Shown here piece by piece: positions 46,139 to 54,202 of a stretch of DNA of 64,000 bases. Position 1 is the stretch's first letter. Each line of letters begins with the position of its first letter. A model generated the notes under the pieces. It had not been told where the DNA came from and searched no databases. It saw nothing but the letters and a program-made list of their open reading frames with translations. Both the position numbers and the translations under genes were made by a program. This DNA is from Promethearchaeota archaeon (GTDB lineage Archaea; Asgardarchaeota; Lokiarchaeia; Sigynarchaeales; SOKP01). The stretch is from NCBI GenBank assembly GCA_014730295.1, contig WJIN01000345.1, forward strand, positions 1-64,000. The letters run 5' to 3'.

Positions 46139-46975
46139 TTAGAATGAATTTGATTTATGGTTTGGGGGAAAAAAATAGGTTCCTTTTACCGATTTATTAT
46201 TTAAGGCACGTTCTATATTATTTTCTATAAGACCATTGATAAGCTGGATTGGGATTCCCAATTTCATTATTTCCTTTATATTATTTAATTTAATTCTAAT
46301 CCCTCCAGTAATATCAATTTTTCCCCCTAAATTGGCAAGCTGAATGGTATCTATTTGGTGATAATTGACTTCAGAGGCTAATTCGATCTCACCAGTGTCT
46401 TGGTCCTCTATATAGAGCCCATCAGTTTCCATTGTAAAAACTACTTTAGAGATATTAAGTTGCTCAGTCTTTTCGCATATTTTTAGGATAATTGTATCGC
46501 CAGAAAGAATCGAGAAATTGCTCTCACTGCTAAACATTATATCTCCATATAATACCGGAATCATACCTAATTCAAGACTTAATTTAACAGATTCGAAGTT
46601 GAAAATAATTCCTTTTTCAGGATGATTGATAAAAATTGAGGAAGGTTGGATTGATATTGCCGAAATTTGTCTTTTTATGAATTCATCTACAATAAATTTA
46701 TTCAATTCAGTCATTACACTATGGGTCTTAGCCAGACCAAAAATTTGGTTTGGTACTGAAGGGTCTCTCCCAAAATTAATATTATATTTTTTCGCTATAG
46801 GATGTCCGAAAGATCCGCCTCCATGTACAATCATGACTTTTTTTTTACTTTCTATGATTTCAGAAATTGCATTTTTAATGACTTTCTTCCGTAGGGAAAA
46901 CGGTTTACTCTTATTAGTGATTAGGCTGCCCCCTAATTTTACTATCATTACTGGATCTATCGCATTATTATTCAA
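46139..46975 (-). CDS. Isopentenyl phosphate kinase
   Basis: 278 residues of the amino-acid kinase fold: KLGGSLITNK at the N-terminus, GGGSFGHPIAKKY with the His characteristic of this kinase, ILSGDTIILKI and METDGLYIED later, and TGGIRIKL. It phosphorylates isopentenyl phosphate to isopentenyl diphosphate, the last step of the archaeal mevalonate route. Its start overlaps the end of mevalonate kinase by eight bases, so the two are coupled. Confidence 0.94.
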   Translation of the reverse strand: MNNNAIDPVMIVKLGGSLITNKSKPFSLRKKVIKNAISEIIESKKKVMIVHGGGSFGHPIAKKYNINFGRDPSVPNQIFGLAKTHSVMTELNKFIVDEFIKRQISAISIQPSSIFINHPEKGIIFNFESVKLSLELGMIPVLYGDIMFSSESNFSILSGDTIILKICEKTEQLNISKVVFTMETDGLYIEDQDTGEIELASEVNYHQIDTIQLANLGGKIDITGGIRIKLNNIKEIMKLGIPIQLINGLIENNIERALNNKSVKGTYFFPPNHKSNSF

Positions 46976-47942
46976 TTCGTACCCCTTTTTTATCGTTTTC
47001 AGCTAAAAAGCTGCGAAATCCTTTATCTTTTAAAATATCAGCGATCTTTTTCAAGATATCCTTCTCCCCGATGCTTATCACACATCCGCCCAACCCCGCT
47101 CCAGTCAATTTTGAGCCATATGCTCCATTGTGGGTGGATATATCGACGATTTGAGAAATATTTTTATTTGAGACCTTTAATTCTGCCAGATATTTTTGAT
47201 TCAAGTTCATGAGCTCTCCGATTTCTTGATAATTCCCTCTTTTTAATTCTTTTTTACCCTCTTCTGTGATTTTACCTATATTTTCCAAAATCTTTTGAAC
47301 TTTTTGGGGATTCTTTTCCTTCAATTTCCGAATGCGATCGATTGCTTCCTTTGTATTATGCTCAATATTAGAATATGTGATGAGGAGAGGGATTCCTCTT
47401 TTAAGATCTATGAAATTAAATTCACCTTTTTGATAATAAATCGCATTTCCAAAAGTGGTGATGGTATTATCGATTCCCGAAGGAGTACCATGAATTATTT
47501 TTTCCAGTTCATAGGCGATTTCATTAATACCATTTTTATTTAACCCCGTTTCATAGTAGGAGTTTAATCCAGAGACAAGAGCAACCGAAAGAGATGCCGA
47601 GGAACCTAATCCTGCCCCTGGAAAGAGCTCACTCTGCAATATAATCTCGATATTCTCAATTTGTAAATCAAACTTTTTTTGGAAGATATGTAAACATTCC
47701 CCATATTGACTGTATTTTGAAGGAATACTCGAATTTAATTCCTTTAAGTTTGAAGCTTCTAATATTAGATCATTATCTTTCAAATCAAGGATGAGATTAG
47801 GTTCATTTAATTTCCGAATAATAGCGCTCGATGTAATAGATACTGCCATCGCGATTGCAGGATAACCGTACACAACCGCGTGTTCTCCAAATAAAATGCT
47901 CTTTCCGGGAGATATTGATTTCACAGATTTCAAGATGGTCAC
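46968..47942 (-). CDS. mvk: Mevalonate kinase
   Basis: 324 residues, GHMP kinase family: SPGKSILFGEHAVVYGYPA (substrate-binding motif 1), PGAGLGSSASLSVAL (phosphate-binding loop), GTPSGIDNTITTFG with the catalytic Asp, and KLTGAGLGGCVISI (motif 3). It makes mevalonate 5-phosphate from mevalonate and ATP. It lies between the HMG-CoA synthase gene (52-base gap) and isopentenyl phosphate kinase (8-base overlap) in one minus-strand operon. Confidence 0.95.
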   Translation of the reverse strand: MTILKSVKSISPGKSILFGEHAVVYGYPAIAMAVSITSSAIIRKLNEPNLILDLKDNDLILEASNLKELNSSIPSKYSQYGECLHIFQKKFDLQIENIEIILQSELFPGAGLGSSASLSVALVSGLNSYYETGLNKNGINEIAYELEKIIHGTPSGIDNTITTFGNAIYYQKGEFNFIDLKRGIPLLITYSNIEHNTKEAIDRIRKLKEKNPQKVQKILENIGKITEEGKKELKRGNYQEIGELMNLNQKYLAELKVSNKNISQIVDISTHNGAYGSKLTGAGLGGCVISIGEKDILKKIADILKDKGFRSFLAENDKKGVRIE

Positions 47943-47994
47943 TTACTAATTTAAAAAAGATAGCTAAAAATAAATTTTAATATGACAAAATAAT

Positions 47995-49623
47995 TTAATG
48001 CACAATCCGACCAGCTTTTATGTATTTGGGACTCCAGTTGAGCAAGCCTTTCGCGCTTAATTCCTCATCTTTCAGTTTAACTCGTCGTATTTCATATTCT
48101 AAGGTATTTTCTTTATCGACATTACTCTCAATTCGTACATATCCTTTATTAAGATAACTTAAATCATAAGTATCCGTTTTAATGGGATCTGAGTCTAATT
48201 TCGCGTACAATGGGAAAAATCGTTCATGAAACCCAGAATGACCTTGAGGACAATAATTTAATCCTTCAATATTGGGAATTATACATCCCTCATCGCAAAA
48301 TCTCAGATAAAACCCTCGATTATCATTTAATTCATGCTCAACGACTTTTCCTACTATAAATTCTGGTTGAATTTCTCCCGATTTCAGTTTTTCGTACTCC
48401 TCTATAGTTTTCTGTTCCTTATTATTTTGTAGGAAATCCTCAATTTTTGGTCCACGGTCAACCACTTTTTTAAATCCATATTTAGTTTTCAATATCCCTG
48501 TAATACAGGTAGCACCAGAACCGTATGAACCGAAATAAATGGTATTATTTTCTTTTGCATAATTTTCAAGAATATACATTATTTGTGCCCAAACCGCTGC
48601 ATTGTACATATTTCCAAAATGCATTGGTACTGAAAGATGGGGTAAAATCTTTCCTTTCACGTTCGAGACGACCCAATTTGACAATTTTTCTAACTTTTTT
48701 GAAGATAAGCCCCGCTCTTTTAGATTTAGATATACATATTCGGGCAAAACACTGATATCTTGCAAAAATGAATCTAATTTCTGAAAGAGTGAATCTTTTA
48801 ATTGCGTTCGATTCACTTTTAGTAAATTATTGAGATTGTGAACCCATCTTTTTTCTATTATTTGCCGCATGCATTTTAGCGGAAGCTTTGAGAATGGGGC
48901 ATGAAATGCGTAATAATCCGCGTAAAACTCTCCAATCTTGTCTATCAAGTCGTCATATGCTTCCAGTTGAAATTTTAAATAGCTATCTACAGAATAGTGA
49001 CCGAACACTTCCGCAGTGTCTGTGCCGGGGGGTCTCCAGAAATCATTCACATTTCCTGAAACTTTCCCAAATTTTTTACTAAAGCTTGCAATTCTGGGAT
49101 TTCGCGAGATAATTAAGGCGATTGCCCCAGAGCCTTGAGTAGGTTCACTGGGACTTCCTAATGGATATTTTGAAATATCTGCACTAATCACTAAGGCTTT
49201 ATTAATCACATCTTTCTCGATTAGGGCAATTGCATTCAGAATCGCCAATGTGCCGCCAGCACAGGCATTATAAATGTCTTGAGTCAAACAATTTTGATTC
49301 ACATTAAGCAGTTCAGCAAAAATATTGGACACAGATTTTACCGCGTATGTAATGGTTTCAGTACCCACAAAGATCGCGTCAATTTCTTTCGGATTGATAT
49401 TTCCTCGCATTAATGCACTATGTGCTGCTTTTAAACCTATCGAGATAATATCTTCGTCAGCTTCGGGAAAGCGCATTTCTTTCAGCATTAATCCTTTACT
49501 GTATTTGTCAGGATCAACCCCTCGAGCTCTCGCTAGCTCTTCTAAATTGATATAATACCGAGGAGCATGGAAGGAAAAAGAATCTATTCCAATATCCGTA
49601 AAAAGATAGTCATTTCCAATCAT
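47995..49623 (-). CDS. mvaS: HMG-CoA synthase with C-terminal extension
   Basis: 542 residues. The eukaryote/bacterium-like features are a KYSKGLMLKEMRF block, Glu in FVGTETITYAVKSV, catalytic Cys in YNACAGGTLAILNA, PTQGSGAIALII, catalytic His in AFHAPFSKLPLKCM and late SYGSGATCITGIL. It condenses acetyl-CoA with acetoacetyl-CoA. Typical archaeal enzymes have about 350 residues and bacterial MvaS about 390. Here about 120 residues after the core (from QPEFIVGKVVEHEL, with CDEGC and CPQGHSGFHERF) form an extra domain of unknown role, possibly metal-binding. First gene of the minus-strand operon, and no DUF35/thiolase partner is present. Confidence 0.9.
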   Translation of the reverse strand: MIGNDYLFTDIGIDSFSFHAPRYYINLEELARARGVDPDKYSKGLMLKEMRFPEADEDIISIGLKAAHSALMRGNINPKEIDAIFVGTETITYAVKSVSNIFAELLNVNQNCLTQDIYNACAGGTLAILNAIALIEKDVINKALVISADISKYPLGSPSEPTQGSGAIALIISRNPRIASFSKKFGKVSGNVNDFWRPPGTDTAEVFGHYSVDSYLKFQLEAYDDLIDKIGEFYADYYAFHAPFSKLPLKCMRQIIEKRWVHNLNNLLKVNRTQLKDSLFQKLDSFLQDISVLPEYVYLNLKERGLSSKKLEKLSNWVVSNVKGKILPHLSVPMHFGNMYNAAVWAQIMYILENYAKENNTIYFGSYGSGATCITGILKTKYGFKKVVDRGPKIEDFLQNNKEQKTIEEYEKLKSGEIQPEFIVGKVVEHELNDNRGFYLRFCDEGCIIPNIEGLNYCPQGHSGFHERFFPLYAKLDSDPIKTDTYDLSYLNKGYVRIESNVDKENTLEYEIRRVKLKDEELSAKGLLNWSPKYIKAGRIVH

Positions 49624-50098
49624 AGTAATCTCAATTCTCTTTTTGTTCTAATGATTTCGAATAAATCTATTTGTCAATCAATTATTAAATGTAATTTTTA
49701 ATTGATTAATTAATTTTCTAATAAAAACTTAATCTAATAAACACAGCTTCATATTTAACTCTTTTGCTGAGGTGGTTTTCCTAACTAAACATATTGTCAT
49801 AATTAGTAAAGGAGAACGGAGATCAAGAGATAATCTACATATTATTAACTGTTGATATTCTTAATTGTAGGTGATTTCTTATTCCTATGAATTAGAAGAT
49901 GAAGAATATCAAACCTGAAAAAAGAAGACTTTATAACCTCTAATCAGCATTTGCAAAGACAAACAAATATTAAATATGCACAATTTGTTGAACTAAGTTT
50001 TTATTCAAACAACCATTTTATCAAACCAAAAGTTCATTTAATTACTATTATTAATAATATTATAAATTTTTAATAAAAGCATATTAAGTTTTACAGCG
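49624..50098. other. Divergent intergenic region between mvaS and uppS
   Basis: 475 AT-rich bases with no open frame worth calling (the longest I read has about 14 codons). It should contain the promoters of both the mevalonate operon and the cis-prenyltransferase gene. No repeats or RNA structures noticed. Confidence 0.5.
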
Positions 50099-50842
50099 AT
50101 GGAAAGTACTGAATTACTGAAGAAATTGAAGAATGATGTCGGGGACAAGTTACCTAAGCATGTAGGAATCATACCCGATGGAAACCGTAGATGGGCACGA
50201 AGCCAAGGTTTAGATATTAAAATGGGGCATCTAAATGGGTACAAAACCCTTAAAGATATCTTATATTCATTTTTTCATGCGGGAATTAAATACCTCACGG
50301 TGTATGCGCTTTCTTTAGAAAATGCCCGAAAACGCAGCAAAGAGGAACTTAAATATATTTATAAAATCATCATAAAAGCTATAGAGACGATAATGAGCGA
50401 AGATATCGTAGTCAAGGAGAAAGTAAAATTCCGTATACTCGGAAGATTATATCTGTTACCCGAGAAGGTGCGAAAGAAGGTGGAAGAGCTCCATGAGTTT
50501 ACAAAAGATTTCAATGAAAATTTTGTAAATATTTTGATTATGTATGATGGACAAGCAGAAATCGTAGATGCGGTAAAAACAATGATTAAGAATAATGTCA
50601 ATCCCGATGAGATTAATAGAGATACCCTCAAAAATTATCTTTATACCAATTCATTTCCTGAAGTAGATTTTATCGTCAGAACAGGGATGGAAGACGGTGC
50701 TCGCATTTCTGGATTTTGTTTATGGGATGCATCTTACGCGGAATTTAAATTTAGAAATGAATATTGGCCTCAGTATTCCGCAGAATTGCTCGTTTCTGAT
50801 TTAGAAGAGTTTATTGAAAGGAATCGTCGTCGGGGTAAATAA
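50099..50842 (+). CDS. uppS: cis-Prenyltransferase (undecaprenyl/polyprenyl diphosphate synthase)
   Basis: 247 residues. HVGIIPDGNRRWARSQG holds the catalytic Asp and phosphate-binding Arg. LTVYALSLENARKRSKEEL, VNILIMYDGQAEIVDAV, DFIVRTGMEDGARISGFCLW and the C-terminal EYWPQYSAELL with its Glu are the five conserved blocks. It elongates allylic diphosphates with cis double bonds to make the polyprenyl (dolichol-type) carrier used in glycosylation. Its location beside the isoprenoid block suggests shared supply of isopentenyl diphosphate. Confidence 0.95.
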   Translation: MESTELLKKLKNDVGDKLPKHVGIIPDGNRRWARSQGLDIKMGHLNGYKTLKDILYSFFHAGIKYLTVYALSLENARKRSKEELKYIYKIIIKAIETIMSEDIVVKEKVKFRILGRLYLLPEKVRKKVEELHEFTKDFNENFVNILIMYDGQAEIVDAVKTMIKNNVNPDEINRDTLKNYLYTNSFPEVDFIVRTGMEDGARISGFCLWDASYAEFKFRNEYWPQYSAELLVSDLEEFIERNRRRGK

Positions 50843-50986
50843 TAGAAATATTTATTTAGAAATCTGTTTCATAGGAATCTATAGGTTTCAAATTATAAAC
50901 TATCTTCTATTGAAAATTATAGAAATTACTTCTAAGAAAAAGTAAGATTAAAATAAAAAAAATATTTTAGAATTAGGTTAATTCAC

Positions 50987-53029
50987 TTAAACTTTATTTT
51001 TCTTGCTAAAATTCTTTCCTTTATAAAATAGTACTCCAAAAATCGATACTATTATGAATAGGAGTTCATATCCAGGAATATTAACTTCAGTTCCCCCAGG
51101 TGGTTCGGTCTCAAAATCCATGGTAAAGGTAACCGTATCACTCCAATTCCCGATATTTCCCGCATTGTCAATACAACGGATGCGTGCATAATATGTATTA
51201 TCAGTGAACGCATTTGATGTATAATTTCCCCCCAACACCATAATATCTAATAGGGGAGAGATAAAATCATCCGAATCATCCATTTGTAATTGAAACTCCC
51301 CTGTATCAACGTCGCCTATCCATTCGAAGAAAATCAAATTAGACAAATTGAGCTCTTGATTAAGTTTGAACCAAACAAATACAGGAGTATTTGGGATTTC
51401 CGTGTCAATGGTAAATGACCAATTTGCACCCCAATTACTCGGATTCCCTGCTAAATCGTGTGCCCGGAGTCTCCAGTAGAATGTCCCATCTGGGAGAGCT
51501 GAAGCCAGAGTATAAGAAGACTCTGAGACATTCACATCCCTCACAGGGGAGAGAAAGTCTTCGTTATCGTCAAATTGGATTTGATATTTATCAATTTCAG
51601 TCAGCGTTTCCCAAGTAAAGGTGGGCGTATTATTATTAGTAATTGTCCCGTTCATCAAGGTATACATCATTGGGGCATAAGTTGGTGGAGTAAAATCGAT
51701 GGTGAAATTCCAAGTTGAGCTCCACGATCCCCAATTTCCTAGAGAATCCTGTGCCCTTATTCTCCATTCATAAGTTATTTGAGCCAAGCCCGATAAATTC
51801 AAGTATGTATTCGAAAGAGTATTGTTATAAATTCCACTAACTATCACTTGATATGAAACCGCACCCGAGCTTGCCTCCCAGTCTAAATAGGCGTAGTCTT
51901 TGTTTATGTATTCTCCATCAATTGGGGAAAGACGTACTGGAGCATCCGGTCCTACTGTATCTACCGTAAACCAGCGATCAGTTATGCTCCATGGCCCCCA
52001 ATTCCCTGCCGCATCCCTTGCTCGTATCTGCCAATAGTATTGCCCATCTGGCAATGGATCCGTAATATAAGTATTACTTGGTGTTGTAATATTGACTGTC
52101 AGCGGTGAAAAGTCTGATTCGGTAGATATTTGGAGATGGTAAAGATTTGGGTTTCCGGAGGGTACTGTCCAAATCATTTCAGTAGTATTATTGTTAGTAG
52201 TAGAATCGTGAGATGGCGTTTGTGGTAATGGTGCTTCGGGGGCTTGAGTATCCACAGTAAATCTCCATGTAGGACTATAGGTACTGTATTCACCTAGGGG
52301 AGCATTATATGCTCTTACTCGCCAATAATATGTATTATCTGATAAGGATTCAGTAGTAAAATTCGTCTCGGTAGTAAAATTGTTAGGTATTGTATCAAAA
52401 CCTGGAGTTATATCTCTTTGGATATGATAAACGGTTGCTCCAGAAACAGGAGTCCAATGTAAATTTTGTATGGTAGTTTGCGTAAATAGGTTGTTGGCGG
52501 GAGAAATCAATGAAGGAGGATCGAGTGGTGGAGCATCAGTAGCCCATTGCATATTATATAAATTTCCAGCATTAACACCATCAACAAGAATATAATGAAT
52601 TCCACTAGTAGGTAAAACAATATTAATCTGTTCCGATTCATATCCCGGGCCACCACCGGCACTACTATCATCACTATCTGCTAACCAATTTTGGTCTGGT
52701 CCATATAACGTCAAATCCATATTACCTGAATCGTGATCAAAATATATCAAAATAGTAAATTCTTCATTTCCGGGAGCTATATCTATCATATAATAATCGT
52801 CGTCGCTTTGATTTAAATTATATAGGGGACTAGTAAGACCCGAGATATTCTTTGCGTTGAGAAAATTATCATTATTTTCAAAACCATCATCAGCTGACCG
52901 AATTTCTTGATCATAGTCCTTTTTTTCACCTAATAATTCACTGGACGGATTTGATCCGAGATAAAAAAGGATAGGAGTTAAGATTAATCCAATACCAATT
53001 ATTATTAAAATCAACTTATTCTTTTTCAT
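50987..53029 (-). CDS. Secreted/surface protein: PPC domain, five FN3-like modules, C-terminal sorting anchor
   Basis: 680 residues. Residues 1-27 are a signal peptide (KKNK then a long hydrophobic run). Residues 45-165 form a PPC-type beta-domain (SADDGFENNDNFLNAKNIS, DDDYYMIDI). Five fibronectin-III-like modules follow at about 170-642, each ending in a WRxRAxDxAGNxGxWS...FTxDT pattern. The end, PGYE (653-656) plus a hydrophobic helix plus KGKNFSKKNK, is a tripartite sorting signal like PGF-CTERM, so it should be processed by an archaeosortase-type enzyme and lipid-anchored outside. Many N-x-S/T sequons suggest N-glycosylation. Probably adhesion or S-layer-associated. Single gene. Confidence 0.88.
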   Translation of the reverse strand: MKKNKLILIIIGIGLILTPILFYLGSNPSSELLGEKKDYDQEIRSADDGFENNDNFLNAKNISGLTSPLYNLNQSDDDYYMIDIAPGNEEFTILIYFDHDSGNMDLTLYGPDQNWLADSDDSSAGGGPGYESEQINIVLPTSGIHYILVDGVNAGNLYNMQWATDAPPLDPPSLISPANNLFTQTTIQNLHWTPVSGATVYHIQRDITPGFDTIPNNFTTETNFTTESLSDNTYYWRVRAYNAPLGEYSTYSPTWRFTVDTQAPEAPLPQTPSHDSTTNNNTTEMIWTVPSGNPNLYHLQISTESDFSPLTVNITTPSNTYITDPLPDGQYYWQIRARDAAGNWGPWSITDRWFTVDTVGPDAPVRLSPIDGEYINKDYAYLDWEASSGAVSYQVIVSGIYNNTLSNTYLNLSGLAQITYEWRIRAQDSLGNWGSWSSTWNFTIDFTPPTYAPMMYTLMNGTITNNNTPTFTWETLTEIDKYQIQFDDNEDFLSPVRDVNVSESSYTLASALPDGTFYWRLRAHDLAGNPSNWGANWSFTIDTEIPNTPVFVWFKLNQELNLSNLIFFEWIGDVDTGEFQLQMDDSDDFISPLLDIMVLGGNYTSNAFTDNTYYARIRCIDNAGNIGNWSDTVTFTMDFETEPPGGTEVNIPGYELLFIIVSIFGVLFYKGKNFSKKNKV
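51104..52522 (-). repeat. Five tandem FN3-like coding repeats
   Basis: Five modules of about 90-100 codons (residues 170-262, 263-362, 363-449, 450-545 and 546-642 of the surface protein). Each has a central W, a YxxQ strand, a YYWRxRA strand and a GNWxxWS turn. They are diverged at DNA level, so this is an old protein repeat rather than a recent DNA duplication. Confidence 0.8.
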
Positions 53030-53407
53030 ATAAACTTCTTCTCATGACCTTTATTTTTATTAGATTTCAACTAACAAATTATTTGGATATTAAGGTTTTT
53101 TTAATTTATAAACCTTTGTGAATCTCAGTGTTCCTTTAAGATATATTAATAACAAGAAGGTTTAAAAAATTTAGGACTGAAAGACTTTTGCTTGAGGATA
53201 TATGATTCGAGTCTGCTAAATTGGATTCTGAATTTATCAATTTTCTCATTATCACTTGTAAAATATTATTTCATATCAACCTCTCTCACCCAATATATAA
53301 TACTGATAATAAACATGATTATAAACTGTTATGCAGATGTCTAATGGGGTTCAATAAGAAACAGAAGGAATTCAAGTATAGCGAGATTAGTTGCAATTTC
53401 GGTTTTT
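53030..53407. other. Intergenic stretch without a supported gene
   Basis: About 380 AT-rich bases. A TTG-started frame of 71 codons at 53221-53436 on the plus strand is rich in rare combinations, has no ribosome site and overlaps the end of the next gene, so I do not call it. Confidence 0.5.
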
Positions 53408-54055
53408 TTATATTTTTAAACATTTATAAAAAGTGACGTTTTCCACAGAATTGTCTATAGGCCTTAGATTTATATTTTTCTTTAAAACAGCAAATAATTC
53501 ATCAAATTGTTCACTTGGTAATTCAAATGTGATATAATTTTCCGATTGAATAGTTTTTTCCGAATCTTTCCCTGAAATCCATATTGTATGCTCATTTTTG
53601 TAGGATGAGATTATTATGCTCTTGATATCTCTGTGATTTAGGATAAAGAAATCTCTCGCTAGTTGATGATTTGGAAAGTTCTTCAAATCAATATTTAACA
53701 CTTTATAAGATTTTTGAATCCATCGCTCATTCGTTAAATAAAGTGCCCTTTTATAATTTCTCAAATCCATCTTTGAGAGTTGTAACCTTTTTTTTATCCG
53801 CACATAATTAAATATCTCAGGGACAATAAAGAAAAGTGTAGTAAAGAGAGCAAATGTGATTACGAAACCAAATAATATTTCCCAATTAAAAGAAATGCTC
53901 AAAAACAATATAATTATTAATATCGGCATTCCTATTAAAAGAGGGTAACAAATCTTACGAATAATCAATTTTTCAAATATATTTACCTCTTCCTCATAGG
54001 ACCATTCCACACTCTCATTTTTCAAGAGTAAGTCAGATAATTGCATAAGTTTCAA
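53408..54055 (-). CDS. Membrane protein with two helices and a possible PH-like domain
   Basis: 215 residues. Two hydrophobic helices (about 36-57 and 60-83) follow a short acidic N-terminus. The cytosolic part (about 95-200) starts ALYLTNERWIQKSYKV and has strands DIKSIIISSYKNEHTIWIS and ENYITFELPSEQFDELF with a final helix, the arrangement of small bacterial/archaeal PH-like domains. The match is by pattern only. Function unknown; lipid or protein binding at the membrane is the usual proposal for such domains. Confidence 0.7.
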   Translation of the reverse strand: MKLMQLSDLLLKNESVEWSYEEEVNIFEKLIIRKICYPLLIGMPILIIILFLSISFNWEILFGFVITFALFTTLFFIVPEIFNYVRIKKRLQLSKMDLRNYKRALYLTNERWIQKSYKVLNIDLKNFPNHQLARDFFILNHRDIKSIIISSYKNEHTIWISGKDSEKTIQSENYITFELPSEQFDELFAVLKKNINLRPIDNSVENVTFYKCLKI

Positions 54056-54202
54056 TATATGGAATAAAAATCTATTCGTTAGATTTTACGATATCTCGCT
54101 TTATTTATTTTTACTAAAGATATTATCCTATTTAAAAAGAAGATAAAAATTTATACACTTAAATTATATTTTACACTATAAATCTAAAATTCACTTTCAA
54201 AA

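Noticed and set aside
51104..52522. CRISPR array or DNA tandem repeat
   Set aside because: The repeats are protein modules of 90-100 codons with diverged DNA. No short regularly spaced repeats were seen anywhere in the window.
53221..53436. Plus-strand 71-codon frame with TTG start
   Set aside because: No ribosome site or family resemblance, and it overlaps the 3' end of the convergent PH-like membrane protein gene.
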